64,000 nucleotides of DNA from Synaphobranchus kaupii (lineage: Eukaryota; Chordata; Actinopteri; Anguilliformes; Synaphobranchidae), in the NCBI GenBank assembly GCA_029718625.1, contig CM056376.1, positions 94,469,945-94,533,944 on the forward strand, written 5' to 3'. The notes below the pieces were generated by a model. The model was not told the DNA's origin, did no database searches, and saw only the letters and a program-made list of their open reading frames with translations. This document shows positions 1 through 11,151 of this stretch, piece by piece; position 1 is the first letter of the stretch, and each line of letters starts with the position of its first letter. The position numbers were made by a program, and so were the translations under genes.

Positions 1-1229
1 CGATCTCCCACACCGTGCATATTGTGTATTTTGGGTAGGGAATATCGCAATTCGATTTCCCACACCTGTGCAGATTTCTGTGTGTGTGTGTAGCTGAAGC
101 AGGCCGGTAAGATATTTACTCTGTGTTTTCTTTTCTTAATTTCTATGTTTTGTAATTGACCTAATTTTAAGATAATGACCTACCTGCCTGTGAATAAATT
201 CTTATTATTTTAACTTGCGTGGTCTCCATGACTCTAATCCATTTTTTACCCTTTCAGCCTAAATTACGACTGAATACTCGGGGAAAATTCTGACCAATGA
301 CCAACTGATCAGTGGCGGGGTACAGAAAGTGGAGATTCTAAGTTGGTAGGCGGCTAAGGTCGGTCATTAACAGGTTTAGTGAATGTACGGCTCTGGGAAT
401 TTGACGTGGAGAGCCCATGGACGTTTTTACGTCGGTTCTTGTCAAATTCGCCTTAAGGAGCCCATTTAGTGCGCGCTAACCTGGGCTCGCAACTATCGAT
501 GTAAAATATAATACATGTATTGTGTTAGCCAGACCCCAACCTCTGAGTTTCTCCACCGAACCGAGATTCGGCAATAGTGTTAATCCCGGGAGCATATATT
601 GAGTAATGGTGGCATACATGGATGAGTCGAGTGTAACCACTCTGAGCTTCACGCATGATTAAAGTAAATTCTAAATTCTATTTTAATAATTACGAGTAAA
701 CCAATTGTAACTGTTACGCTTACTGTTTGTGATTATAGATATATTTGATGTGTCGTTCAGCTCCTGTGTGAGTGTTCTAATGCTCTCATTAGAATATTGT
801 CATTTGGACGATAGGTCGGATATATCCGTGATGACAACATGGCCCCGTTTACGAACGGAGAATAAGACTCATACTGATCCGTTTCAGGCCTGTCTTAAGC
901 GGGATATGGAGCAGCGCATTCATATCTGACTCATGGCGACGGACTCAGTATCTTCTTAAATGTACATGTAATATATTCATGAACGGAGGATAAATCACTA
1001 AACTCTTTTATTTACATCACAACAGCAGAGGACAAACATATTTACTCCTTCCCCTCCAGCTATTCCCTCATTGGTCTAGCTGTGCAGGGTTCTACAACCT
1101 GTTAGTCATGTTTTGGGTGTTCAGAATTCTGTTGGTTCAGTTTGTACAAGGGCTATTAAAATACATGCATTTTAAGAGGCTACATGTGATTTTGGAAAGG
1201 CGTTGGCACTAGATCTAAGAATATATAGT
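1..1229. other. No gene seen; unassigned repeat-like DNA
   Basis: No coding exon is recognisable. The first 330 bases (AATAAA near 193 and a CAGTGGCGGGG stretch near 310) resemble the end of an LTR element, but I cannot define boundaries. Confidence 0.3.
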
Positions 1230-1480
1230 TGCACTCAAAATTATTCAAGCCCCTTCACTTTTTGCACAATTTATTGTGTAGTAGATTTAATTTTAAATGG
1301 ATAAAATTGCCATTTTTGCCCATCAATCTACACTCAATAACCCATAATGACAAAGTGAAAACATGTTTAGAAATATTTGCACATGTATTAAAAATCAAAA
1401 ACTGAAATCTCATGTGCATAAGTATTCAAACCCTTTGCTTTAATGTATTTTTAAAGTATCATATTTGGTCGCATATCCAT
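1230..1480 (+). mobile_element. Tc1-type transposon end fragment
   Basis: The text runs from a 'CACTCAAAATTATTCAAGCCCC' type terminus through 'CCCATAATGACAAAGTGAAAAC' to 'TTCAAACCCTTTGCTTT'. Such paired statements around a 'GACAAAGTGAAAAC' core are typical of fish Tc1 element ends. No transposase follows. Confidence 0.45.
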
Positions 1481-1904
1481 CTTTGTTGTGAGCACCAAGT
1501 ATTTTATCAGTGATTTATTTTTCTGTTGGCAGCTGTGTGGATAAATTTTGGCATAATTTGTAATGTGGTCAATAAATCACATTGGTTAAAATAAATTATT
1601 TTATTTGTAAGTATTTGTATTGAGTTAATGCAACTTTAAAGGTTCCAGGCAATCGGTTTCCTTAAATGAATTGAGTAGCTGCTATACCATTTTGAGTTGT
1701 TGTAACACAAGCTATTTAACATTACATTACATTTATTTAGCAGACGCTTTTATCCAAAGCGACGTACAGTAAGTGCGTACAGAGACATCATCATCATTAC
1801 AGAACAGACAAGGCAAAGCACATCCTTTGCATAATGTAGCAGCTATCCCTAGCAATGAACGTTGACTGTAGTTCACAGTAAGCAAATCAGCAACACCACA
1901 CTTC

Positions 1905-2045
1905 CATTCCAAATACTATTATAAACTATACTATTATAAACCATTCCAAATACTATTATAAACTATGCTATTATAAACCATTCCAAATCTATTATAAACT
2001 ATACTATTATAAACCATTCCAAATACTATTATAAACTATAATAAC
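1905..2045. repeat. Tandem repeat in L2 3' UTR
   Basis: A 30-40-bp unit containing CATTCCAAATACTATTATAA is repeated about four times. The same array is present in the L2 copy at 7740-7880, so it belongs to the LINE 3' UTR. Confidence 0.75.
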
Positions 2046-2095
2046 CAGACAGGAAAACACAGGGAACAGGGAACTGATATTCCTAGGTGAGGATA

Positions 2096-2845
2096 TCAGT
2101 CAAGGTGGAGTCTGAAGAGGTGTGTCTTCAGGCCTCGACGGAATGCAGGCAGGGTTGGAGTAGAACGTAGGGGAATGGGAAGTTCATTCCACCACTGAGG
2201 TGCTAATGTGGAAAAACTCCGCAGTCGGGACAAGCGAGAGCCTTTGACACGGAGGGGGGGAAGTGCCAGTCGCCCTGCTGTAGAAGAGCGAAGTGGTCGA
2301 GCAGGAACATAGTTCTGGATTAAGTCCTGCAGGTAGGCGGGGCCTGTCCTATTGGCTGCAGTGTAGGCCAGGGTCAGAACTTTGAACCTGATCCTGGCTG
2401 CAACTGGCAGCCAGTGGAGAGACCTCAGCAGGAGGGTTACATGGGAAAATTTCGGGAGGTTGAACACAAGCCGGGCAGCTGCATTCTGGATGAGTTGAAG
2501 AGGCAGAATGGCGCAGGCCGGTAGGCTTGCGAGCAGGGAGTTGCAGTAGTCCAGGCGTGAGGTGACCATGGTCTGGACAAGAAGCTGGGTGGAGTAGGTG
2601 GTCAGGTACGGTCGAATCCTCCTGATGTTGTACAGGAGGAACCTGCAGGACCGTGCCGTCGCCCTGATGTGCTCTTTGAAGTCCAGCCGGTTGTCCAGGA
2701 CCACCCCCAGGTTCCTTGCAGAGCGGGAGGCAGCCACCACGGTCCCATCAACGGTGATGGAGAGGTCATGTAGTGGGGAGGTCTTGTACCGCATGAAGAG
2801 GAGCTCTGTCTTGTCAAGGTTGAGCTTCAGGTGATGGGTAGCCAT
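2096..2845 (-). pseudogene. L2 reverse transcriptase C-terminal fragment
   Basis: About 249 residues downstream of the RT active site are encoded: [54 protein letters not shown], and a C-terminus [20 protein letters not shown]. The YADD box and the endonuclease are missing because the copy is 5'-truncated. It is nearly the same as the fragments at 6906-7694 and 42572-43321. Confidence 0.88.
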
Positions 2846-2849
2846 CCAA

Positions 2850-3411
2850 GTTAGTTAGTTAGTTATTTAAGTTAGTCAGACTTAATTCATATACTTGCTT
2901 TTTACATCATTTTAATGAGTTTGTACAAACATTACAAATAAGTTTAAATAATGAATGTGTTTTAAGTTCAATTCAAAGAATAGAGTTAGTAATAGTCATT
3001 TATTTACTTAAGTATACCTAACAATAAATACTTGAGTTAGTAATACTCAATTTAAGCACTTTTTTCCCACTAAAAGGATTTGAGTTATTAAACTTAAATG
3101 GTTCAAGGCAATCGGTTTCCTCAAACTATTTGAGTTGACTTTACTCATCAGGTTTTACAGTGTGCAGGGGCTGCAGTAGCTTCAACATTTATAGTACCCG
3201 ACTTTGTGCAGCAACAGGTGGAACTTGAAGGAGGAGAGGTGGCTGGCCATGGCCACTGCCAGGCAGAGGAGCAGGCGTGTGACAGCCAGGGGAGCCGAGG
3301 AGGGACAGAGTGAGCATGACAGGGCCTAGGGACAGAGTGAGCATGACAGGGCCGAGGGACAGAGTGAGCAGGAGCAGGAGGAGAGTGTAGTTGAAGCGGT
3401 AAGCATGGTAG
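2850..3411. other. No gene seen; older dispersed repeat
   Basis: AT-rich text with TTAGTTAGTTAG and recurring 'GAGTTATTAAACTTAAATGG' type words, continuing the element interrupted by the L2 at 1714-2850. No host exon is visible. Confidence 0.35.
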
Positions 3412-4398
3412 TGTTACGCCCCGTGTTAGGGAGCGGGGCATAATAATAAAAACGAATGCCTCCTAGTTTCGATAGTTATCAATATATATTAATAACACTC
3501 ATTTAGTGGCATGGCAGCTGTGTACTGGGAATGGTGGCTGGTTCAGGAAACTGGGATGATGCCTTATATGCTGATTGGGCGCTGGTCGGTGATTGGGGGG
3601 AGGGCGTTTCTTGTTAAAAGGGCAAAGATGGTGGGCCGCAAGGGGAGGGGTGAATGTACCTGTGCTTGGCCTGCCGGCGTGAAGATTGACAACCCCCTTT
3701 GTTTCCCGACCAGGCTGTTGTATTAATTCTCGGATCACTATACTGCTATGCTTAAAAAGAGAAACTAGATTAAACTAACTAAACTCGAAAACGAACGGAC
3801 GCGGAGCTCTTCGCCGGCGGAGCGACAGCTTGGGCTAGCCCCGGGAACCGGTGAAGCGACCTGGAGGAGGTGTAGGAATTCTGTCCTTTGTAAAGTAAAA
3901 CTCGGAGTTCCAAAGTTTAGGTCAATAGCAATTTAATTATAATGCAAAATAGTCTTCATTACAGTATACAAGATACCGGGTAATCGTAAGGCAGTTCAAT
4001 CACAAAATAGTGTTGTGTGTGGTACAAGCTTTATACCCCAAACCTGAAATAAAATGCTGACGTAGAATGCAGGTTCCTGTCCCTGATTGGGTGACAGGCA
4101 AACAAATTGACATTGCATGTGGTGTGGGAGGGAACCAAATGGTTATTGTCACCTAGGTAAACTGGCTAATTCCCGTCTCACACCTTAGCGGTGCCGTCGT
4201 CACCAGGCTTTGTTTCTAACCCCCCTTGATCATTGAGTAAGGCTGATTGTGTTAGGTGACCATCCAAGAACATTGAAGCAGGAAATGTATTTTCCCTACA
4301 GAGGTAAGTCCCAGTTTTCCTCCCAGTTTCACCATTCCAGGCCAGCCGCCTCCTGTTGTAAGCGACTTTCTATCCCTAGACAAAACGTGACCGCAACA
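3412..4398. mobile_element. Solo LTR (outer), gypsy-like, carrying a nested solo LTR
   Basis: It begins TGTTACGCCCCG and ends GTGACCGCAACA, typical gypsy-type LTR ends in fish. It is flanked by GTAG at 3408-3411 and 4399-4402, a 4-bp target duplication. Without the inner insertion and its duplication it would be about 553 bp. No internal coding region is present. Confidence 0.6.
3871..4300. mobile_element. Solo LTR (inner), 430 bp
   Basis: It begins TGTAGGAATT and ends TTTCCCTACA, with TG...CA ends and 6-bp inverted termini. It is flanked by GAGG at 3867-3870 and 4301-4304. It lies wholly inside the outer LTR, so it inserted later. Confidence 0.6.
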
Positions 4399-4402
4399 GT
4401 AG

Positions 4403-5204
4403 CTTCGTGATTAACAGACTCGCAGGGAGGTAGTGTGTGTGCGCCATGCCATGATGACGATGATGATTAATTCAATTAATGTCGATGATAATAAGATAAA
4501 ATAACATAATCGTAATGCTATCATGAAGTGAGACCGTCACCTACTGCTGGTGGTCACTCAGTCAGCCAATGTCAAATAGCGGAGCATAAGCTATTGGCAT
4601 TGTTTTTGTAGCTAGCACAGTTCCCCAGGAAAGGTTAAACCAGATAATCCATTATCTTCCAGCAACCAAATGCTTAGTGGCAAACAAATGAAGTGGAATG
4701 CTAATCTGCATCACTAATTAATTAGAGACAAAAATTAACCCATTTGCGTAGACAAAAATCTATAAAATTGATAAGGTAAAACATCAAATATCTTTTCTTT
4801 GTAGTCAGTATGCACATTTTAATTAGCCTGTCAAGCAGTAAGACATATGTAATAGCTTAAGCTAAGCTCACAAATCCGGAATGTAGACTGTTTGTACCCT
4901 AAATAGTGCACTATATAGTTTATAGGGAGCGATTGGGTAATTTCCTGGGTAATAGGAACTTTGTCCATATTTTTATACAGTCTATGGCTTCACTTTATGA
5001 CGCCTTGGGAATGAGAACAGTCTGTATGTGGATAACGAGATGAATTCTTTATCTTTATTGATCTACAATGTTTGCCTCTACAAAAACGGCAAGGTAATAT
5101 GGAAAATAAACATCACAGTAGGGCATTTAAGGCACTATTGGCAAGTCCGATTAGGTGAAGCCAATGCATTCTCACAATCAGAATGACTCACAACCCATAC
5201 AAGA
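4403..5204. other. No gene seen upstream of galnt8
   Basis: AT-rich unique-looking sequence with no ORF or repeat that I can classify. It may contain galnt8 regulatory DNA. Confidence 0.3.
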
Positions 5205-5241
5205 CCCGCCCACCTGAATGGGAAGGTATAGTACTATAAAA
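5205..5241 (+). promoter_or_regulatory. Candidate galnt8 core promoter
   Basis: A TATAAAA box at 5235-5241 lies about 120 bases before the ATG, and a GC-box-like CCCGCCCAC lies at 5205-5213. Spacing suits a short 5' UTR. No CpG island is obvious. This is inference from motifs only. Confidence 0.35.
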
Positions 5242-5356
5242 CCAAACAAACCCTTAATCGAGACAGGTACGCCTCATGCTGTTGGCATTTGGGGAGTCTC
5301 GTGGTTTGGTCAATGTAGCACACAAATAAACACATGCATATCACACACACAGAAGG

Positions 5357-5552
5357 ATGATACGGACTGGCTTTCTCCGGTGGGCGGCTGCTGTACTGGT
5401 GGCTACTACAGCCATGTTCTACATAGTGTCTATCAAGAGAGAGATGCGCTCCTATGGGGACAGTCTGCGACACGCTTATCAGAACAACACAGCATGGAAT
5501 CGAGAGGCACTCAGGAGGCTGGAGCAGATGGAGACTCACATCAACAAGCTGG
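5357..5552 (+). CDS. galnt8: galnt8 exon 1 (start codon, signal anchor)
   Basis: The ATG at 5357 opens a 65-codon segment plus one base before a GTGAGT donor at 5553. It encodes a short basic N-terminus, a hydrophobic helix (about residues 7-25) and the start of a helical stem, the expected type II topology. No upstream in-frame ATG gives a better start. A 5' UTR exon cannot be excluded. Confidence 0.85.
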
Positions 5553-8500
5553 GTGAGTTCCCCCTAAGTAGCTCCTCAGTGTCCTGAAGTCGTCTCCCCT
5601 CCACAGGGCAGGTAGGAAGAAGAGTTCCCAGGGCTCTTCTCTCCAGGTATACAAGGCAGATTTAGTCTTGTATTGGACATACTGATGCAATCAGGTATTT
5701 TAAATTCAGAAGCATGTCAGTACTGGTCACATGATTGTCAAAGAATTACTTAGTTAGACTAGCGTAGCCAATTCATTTTAGTATTTTATTATTATTATTA
5801 GTAATAGTAGCAGTTGTAGTTAAAAAATTTAGAGTTATTAATCAAACAATAAAAATACAATTTCCTAGTCTCACAACAACAATACAGTATACTGTAATAT
5901 GATTTAAACAGACCTACTTCTGTAGTTAAAGGGATATGTGTAGGCTATTCATGCAACAATGGTTATTTAAATGTAGGTCTAGATGACTGTACAACAAACA
6001 AGGAGTTACGCTGCGTTCACAACTCATCGGTTGTTTTTACCTACCATAAATCCTCAACGCAATCCCCGCCCCCAGAGCAACGCAGCGCCTTAACAGATCT
6101 GACGGAAACAACCAGGGGTGCACTTCCCGATAACGATTGAGGAGGAGAAGAATGTGGGTACACCCCATAAACCGCTTTGATCACACTTTTGATTATATTA
6201 AAACAAATATCTAAACTATATAGAATGTTGTTTTTTAAACCTAAATGTAGCAAAGAAGACAATGCCTCCTTTATAAAGTTCACTTTATATAATTTATTTA
6301 TTTGGGACAGTAATCAACATGTTCTAAACATTTAATTATAGCAGAATTAGCAGCTATTTTGATTCTGTAGTACCTTAAATCGATAGTGATATCAGTATAA
6401 TAAAAACAGAAGCATAGTCTTAATTTATTGAACAAATCTATATATATATACAGTGCCTTGCGAAAGTATTCACCCCCCTTGGCATTTTTCCTATTTTGTT
6501 GCATTACAACCTGTAATTTAAATTGATTTTTATTTGGATTTTATGTAATGGCCTTACACAAAATAGTCCAAATAGGTGAAGTGAAATGAAAAAAAAAACT
6601 TGTTTTAAAAAATAAATAAAAAATAAAAAACTGAAAAGTGGTACGTGCATATGTATTCACCCCCTTTGCTTTAACGTATTTAAAGTATCATATTTCATAT
6701 TTGGTCGCATATCCTTTACATGCTGTTACTTCCTGAAGTCTGTGACCATCAACATCAAAAAACTGTCGATATCTTATTTTCAGGTACTGTTACAAGCGAT
6801 ACTATAACCTCTCTGCATTTGAATGAATCTCTATGGGAATTGGGGGGTGAGACTAGATTCAAATGTAAATTACGCTGGTACAGTATGGAACACATGACTG
6901 GCTAAATGGTCGCATATCCTTGTCTGACTGACATCTCTGAGTGGATGGCTACCCATCACCTGAAGCTCAACCTTGACAAGACAGAGCTCCTCTTCATGCC
7001 GTACAAGACCTCCCCACTACATGACCTCTCCATCACTGTTGATGGGACCATGGTGGCTGCCTCCCGCTCTGCAAGGAACCTGGGGGTGGTCCTGGACGAC
7101 CGGCTGGACTTCAAAGAGCACATCAGGGCGACGGCACGGTCCTGCAGGTTCCTCCTGTACAACATCAGGAGGATTCGACCGTACCTCACCACCTACTCCA
7201 CCCAGCTTCTTGTCCAGACCATGGTCACCTCACGCCTGGACTACTGCAACTCCCTGCTCGCAAGCCTGCCGGCCTGCGCCATTCTGCCTCTTCAACTGAT
7301 CCAGAATGCAGCTGCCCGGCTTGTGTTCAACCTCCCGAAATTTTCCCACGTAACCCCCCTGCTGAAGTCCCTCCACTGGCTGCCAGTTGCAGCCAGGATC
7401 AGGTTCAAAGTTCTGACCCTGGCCTACACTGCAGCCAATAGGACAGGCCCCGCCTACCTGCAGGACTTAATCCAGAACTATGTTCCTGCTCGACCACTTC
7501 GCTCTTCTACAGCAGGGCGACTGGCACTTCCCCCCCTCCGTGTCAAAGGCTCTCGCTTGTCCCGACTGCGGAGCTTTTCCACATTAGCACCTCAGTGGTG
7601 GAATGAACTTCCCATTCCCCTACGTTCTACTCCAACCCTGCCTGCATTCCGTCGAGGCCTGAAGACACACCTCTTCAGACTCCACCTTGACTGATATCCT
7701 CACCTAGGAATATCAGTTCCCTGTTCCCTGTGTTTTCCTGTTTGTTTATTATAGTTTATAATAGTATTTGGAATGGTTTATAATAGCATAGTTTATAATA
7801 GTATTTGGAATGGTTTATAATAGCATAGTTTATAATAGTATTTGGAATGGTTTATAATGGTATAGTTTATAATAGTATTTGGAATGAAGTGTGGTGTTGC
7901 TGATTTGCCCACAGCTTACTGTGAACTTCAGTCAACGTTCATTGCTAGGGATAGCTGCTACATTATGCAAAGGATGTGCTTTGCCTTGTCTGTTCTGTAA
8001 TGATGATGATGTCTCTGTACGCACTTACTGTACGTCGCTTTGGATAAAAGCGTCTGCTAAATAAATGTAATGTAATGTAATGTAATGTAATGTAAATGGC
8101 AGTAAGTCATCAAGGGTCTAAGGTATCAAACGAGCCCCAAACCATCACTCTGCGGCCACATATGGAGTAGATGTGGATGGCTCACTGCAAGGGTTATTTC
8201 TCCTGACTTTTTTCCCCATAGAGTTTTATTGGAAAATGAGTCTTCTCCGCACCCTCCTTGCGCTTTTGTTTATCCATTTTAACGCCCTCATCCATCCACA
8301 GATTTTTGGCTCTGAGCCACCAGCCACAGCATCTGGGGGCAGAGGGGGAGGGCCAGCCCAGTGTCAGAATAGAAAATGAACCAATGGGCCACTGTCCACT
8401 GTCTATACATTTAATTATATCGGCCCCAAGGTGCGACGGCCTACTGGGAAAATGCCCGGTATGCCAGATTACCAGTCCAGCGCTGTTTGTAGGCTACTGT

Positions 8501-11120
8501 TTTCAATTAAATATATGTAAAAGAATTTACAAATCACTGCTTTCTGATTTTACGTGCATTTTACATACTGTCCCAACTTTTTTGGAACTGGGGTTTGTAG
8601 TTCGATGTGAAGAAATTTTAGAATTTAAAAGAACTGTTCAAAATAGTATAATTTGGCCTGGGTAATTTCGTAGTTTTTCGTAGACTTCAATGGGTAAATT
8701 TGCTTTTTGGCACCAGAGCCTGCAATACCTCCAGGGGCCACTGGAGTTTGTGAGCTTCAAGGAGAATTTCAATCCCTGGTTGAGAAATTCATTGCTCTTG
8801 CAACCACACTTTGAGTGGAAACAACAAACTCCATGTTCTAGCTTTATTTTTACACGATTTGTGACAACAATACAGAATACAGAGTTTCTAAATGCCACTG
8901 TTGTCGTGTAGTTAGTGCATTTACCAACCTCCCACCCAGTCTCACTTGCAACTGTACCTACCCATCTGTGACACACACAGTGGATAGTAGCATTTATCTG
9001 CCAGTTTGTACAAATATTTTTTGACCATGATGACAAGCTAACCTACAACTAGGAAAGCTTGACGGAGGTCCACTGCCTAGTAATGGTTGCTAGGCTATGA
9101 TTGGACTATCGCCGCTTGGCGGAGGGGTTTAGCGAAGGGTCAATTATAACAACATTAATTGGTCATTTTCCCAGATCTCCAAATGGCTGCTGTGGAACAT
9201 TTTCATGTTGGGTGTGCACCTGTAAGTTTGTGTTCAGCCTCATACAATCTTAATGTATGTGTGGACTCTGGAGAAGCTAATTAGGCTATTTGAAAATATT
9301 TCAATCACACGTAGGCTACGTTTCAACAGTACAGTAGCCTATTAAATTACTTTCCTACTATATTATTACATTTTCAAAAATTTAGTTAAAAAGACGGCAC
9401 CACACATTTTTATCAGGTGTCTTGGCAAGAAATCGCTCTTTCTGTCTTTTTCTGACATTACCTAAAGACGTTGCGCTTCCCAGACGACCACTATACACAA
9501 TGTAGCCTAGCTGCGCACACAAATTTGACGAGCGGATAGTCTGACCGTGCATTTTTAAAGAGTGGATAGCTTGACAGTGGTCCTATTTAGGGGGTGTTCC
9601 ACTTAAGGCTTTATAACTCCAGCAGAGGCTCTATCTTGTCTCAATTACGACTTACCCATGATGTAGTTGATTGATGGAAACCATTTCAGCTAATTCCATG
9701 CTGTCCCTTCTTTTGGACAAACACATGTTGCTAATACTAGCGCAACTCTATGGTAACCATAGCATCCACTACCAAACGCACTTAAACACTCCACAGTGCA
9801 CCCAAAGCAAATAAAATACGACGACAGTCTATCTGGGTTATTTTGAGTGTTTATACCATCATTTTTTAAGTCAAACTATCGTTGAATCCTTTACTTTGCT
9901 GACCTATATTCTCTGTGGAAGTACGGCGGCGGAGCGATACTTTACATTAGCTACGAATGTAGTGCTGGCACTGGTCGACTACAACAACAAAGAAGAGCAA
10001 CAAGTTGCAATGGCCAAGTTCGCTCCGCCGCCATACTTCTTTTTTGATATAGCCTACAAAATAATAATATTTCACATTGTAATCTTGATATTTTAGTCAT
10101 GCTTGTGCGCGCCCCTGTGTGTAACAGACAGGAGGGTGTACACGCGTTGTGCACACGCCTATGTAGATGCACTTATATGCGCCCTTAAAATAACATGTAA
10201 ACAACTGCGACATGGCTTTAAACCAGGTTTGTGGTGGTTCTAGCACAAGCGCTTTCTGCTGGCTCAAGATAGCAATACACCAAAAATAATCCTGGCCACT
10301 CCTCATCTTAAGACAAACACGCCCAGTTCACTTGCAACGGGCGCAAGAATACATGGTATTTAAACGACGTGAGCGCTAGGCATTATAATGAGCCCAGCGC
10401 CGGGTGTAAGATAGCAAAGACACTTGCGTTTGGGTTAGCGCCGCTTAGCGCCGAGTGTAAGATAGGGCCCCAGGTGTTAGCATCACAGATCGTTCACGCA
10501 CCCCCAGAACAATAGTACCATACAGCTCACGTCTACCACCAACTGTAGCACAGAAGGAGTAATTTACGCCATATAGTGTCACTGTCCTCTATTGTACGTG
10601 GGCAAAATCAAACGTGCGCTATGCACACGTACAACACCGCAGTGCTATTCAGAGACACAACCCTACCTCCCCCATAGCTATGCATTTTAAACAGGTTAAC
10701 CACACTGTTGACCAATTTCTCTTTTGGGCGATTGAAAAGGTGTCCCGTCCTAGTAGGGGTGGAGATTGGGACCGAATCCTACTACATATTATTGGGATGG
10801 CAGGTATGCCATCCGACAACTTACAGCTTGGCGGGGCATGCCCCATACCTATACAACACCGAGAGTTTGGCACATTTCAGGGTTTCCTACAGAAGTAACC
10901 ACAATGACCATAGACTCTCAGCCCTTAAAAACATTAACTTCTGTATGTGCTGACCTCATGTAACCACACAGTATTCACATACAACTTCACACATCCACAC
11001 AATAAAGCCCCAAACTTGGGTTATTTTGCCATTTTTCTCCTTCCTCTTCCGCTTCTTCTTCATCTTCATCTTCTTCTTCTTCTTCTTCTTCATCTTCATC
11101 TTCATCTTCATCTTCATCTT

Positions 11121-11151
<31 letters not shown>

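Larger units (their letters stand above)
1714..2850 (-). mobile_element. L2-clade LINE, 5'-truncated copy
   Basis: The 3' end is on the left, with the fish L2 tail (CATTACATT repeats, then TTTAGCAGACGCTTTTATCC). It is followed on the - strand by the 3' UTR and the RT C-terminal coding region, and is cut off near 2850. It sits in an older dispersed repeat: the text near 1641-1665 recurs at 3098-3120. Confidence 0.85.
6700..8250. repeat. Relative of the 34.5-36.6 kb fold-back element, split by an L2
   Basis: 6700-6909 (GGTCGCATATCC, CTGAAGTCTGTGACC, CTCTCTGCATTTGAATG, GACTAGATT) and 8097-8250 (AGTCATCAAGGGTCT, CAAACGAGCC) correspond to consecutive parts of the family at 34493-36650. The L2 at 6910-8096 interrupts it; AAATGG at the two junctions is the probable target duplication. 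Confidence 0.6.

Noticed and set aside
1..330. Possible LTR end with polyadenylation signal and primer site
   Set aside because: AATAAA at 193 and TGGCGGGG near 312 are suggestive, but there is no second LTR, no duplication and no tRNA match that I can confirm.
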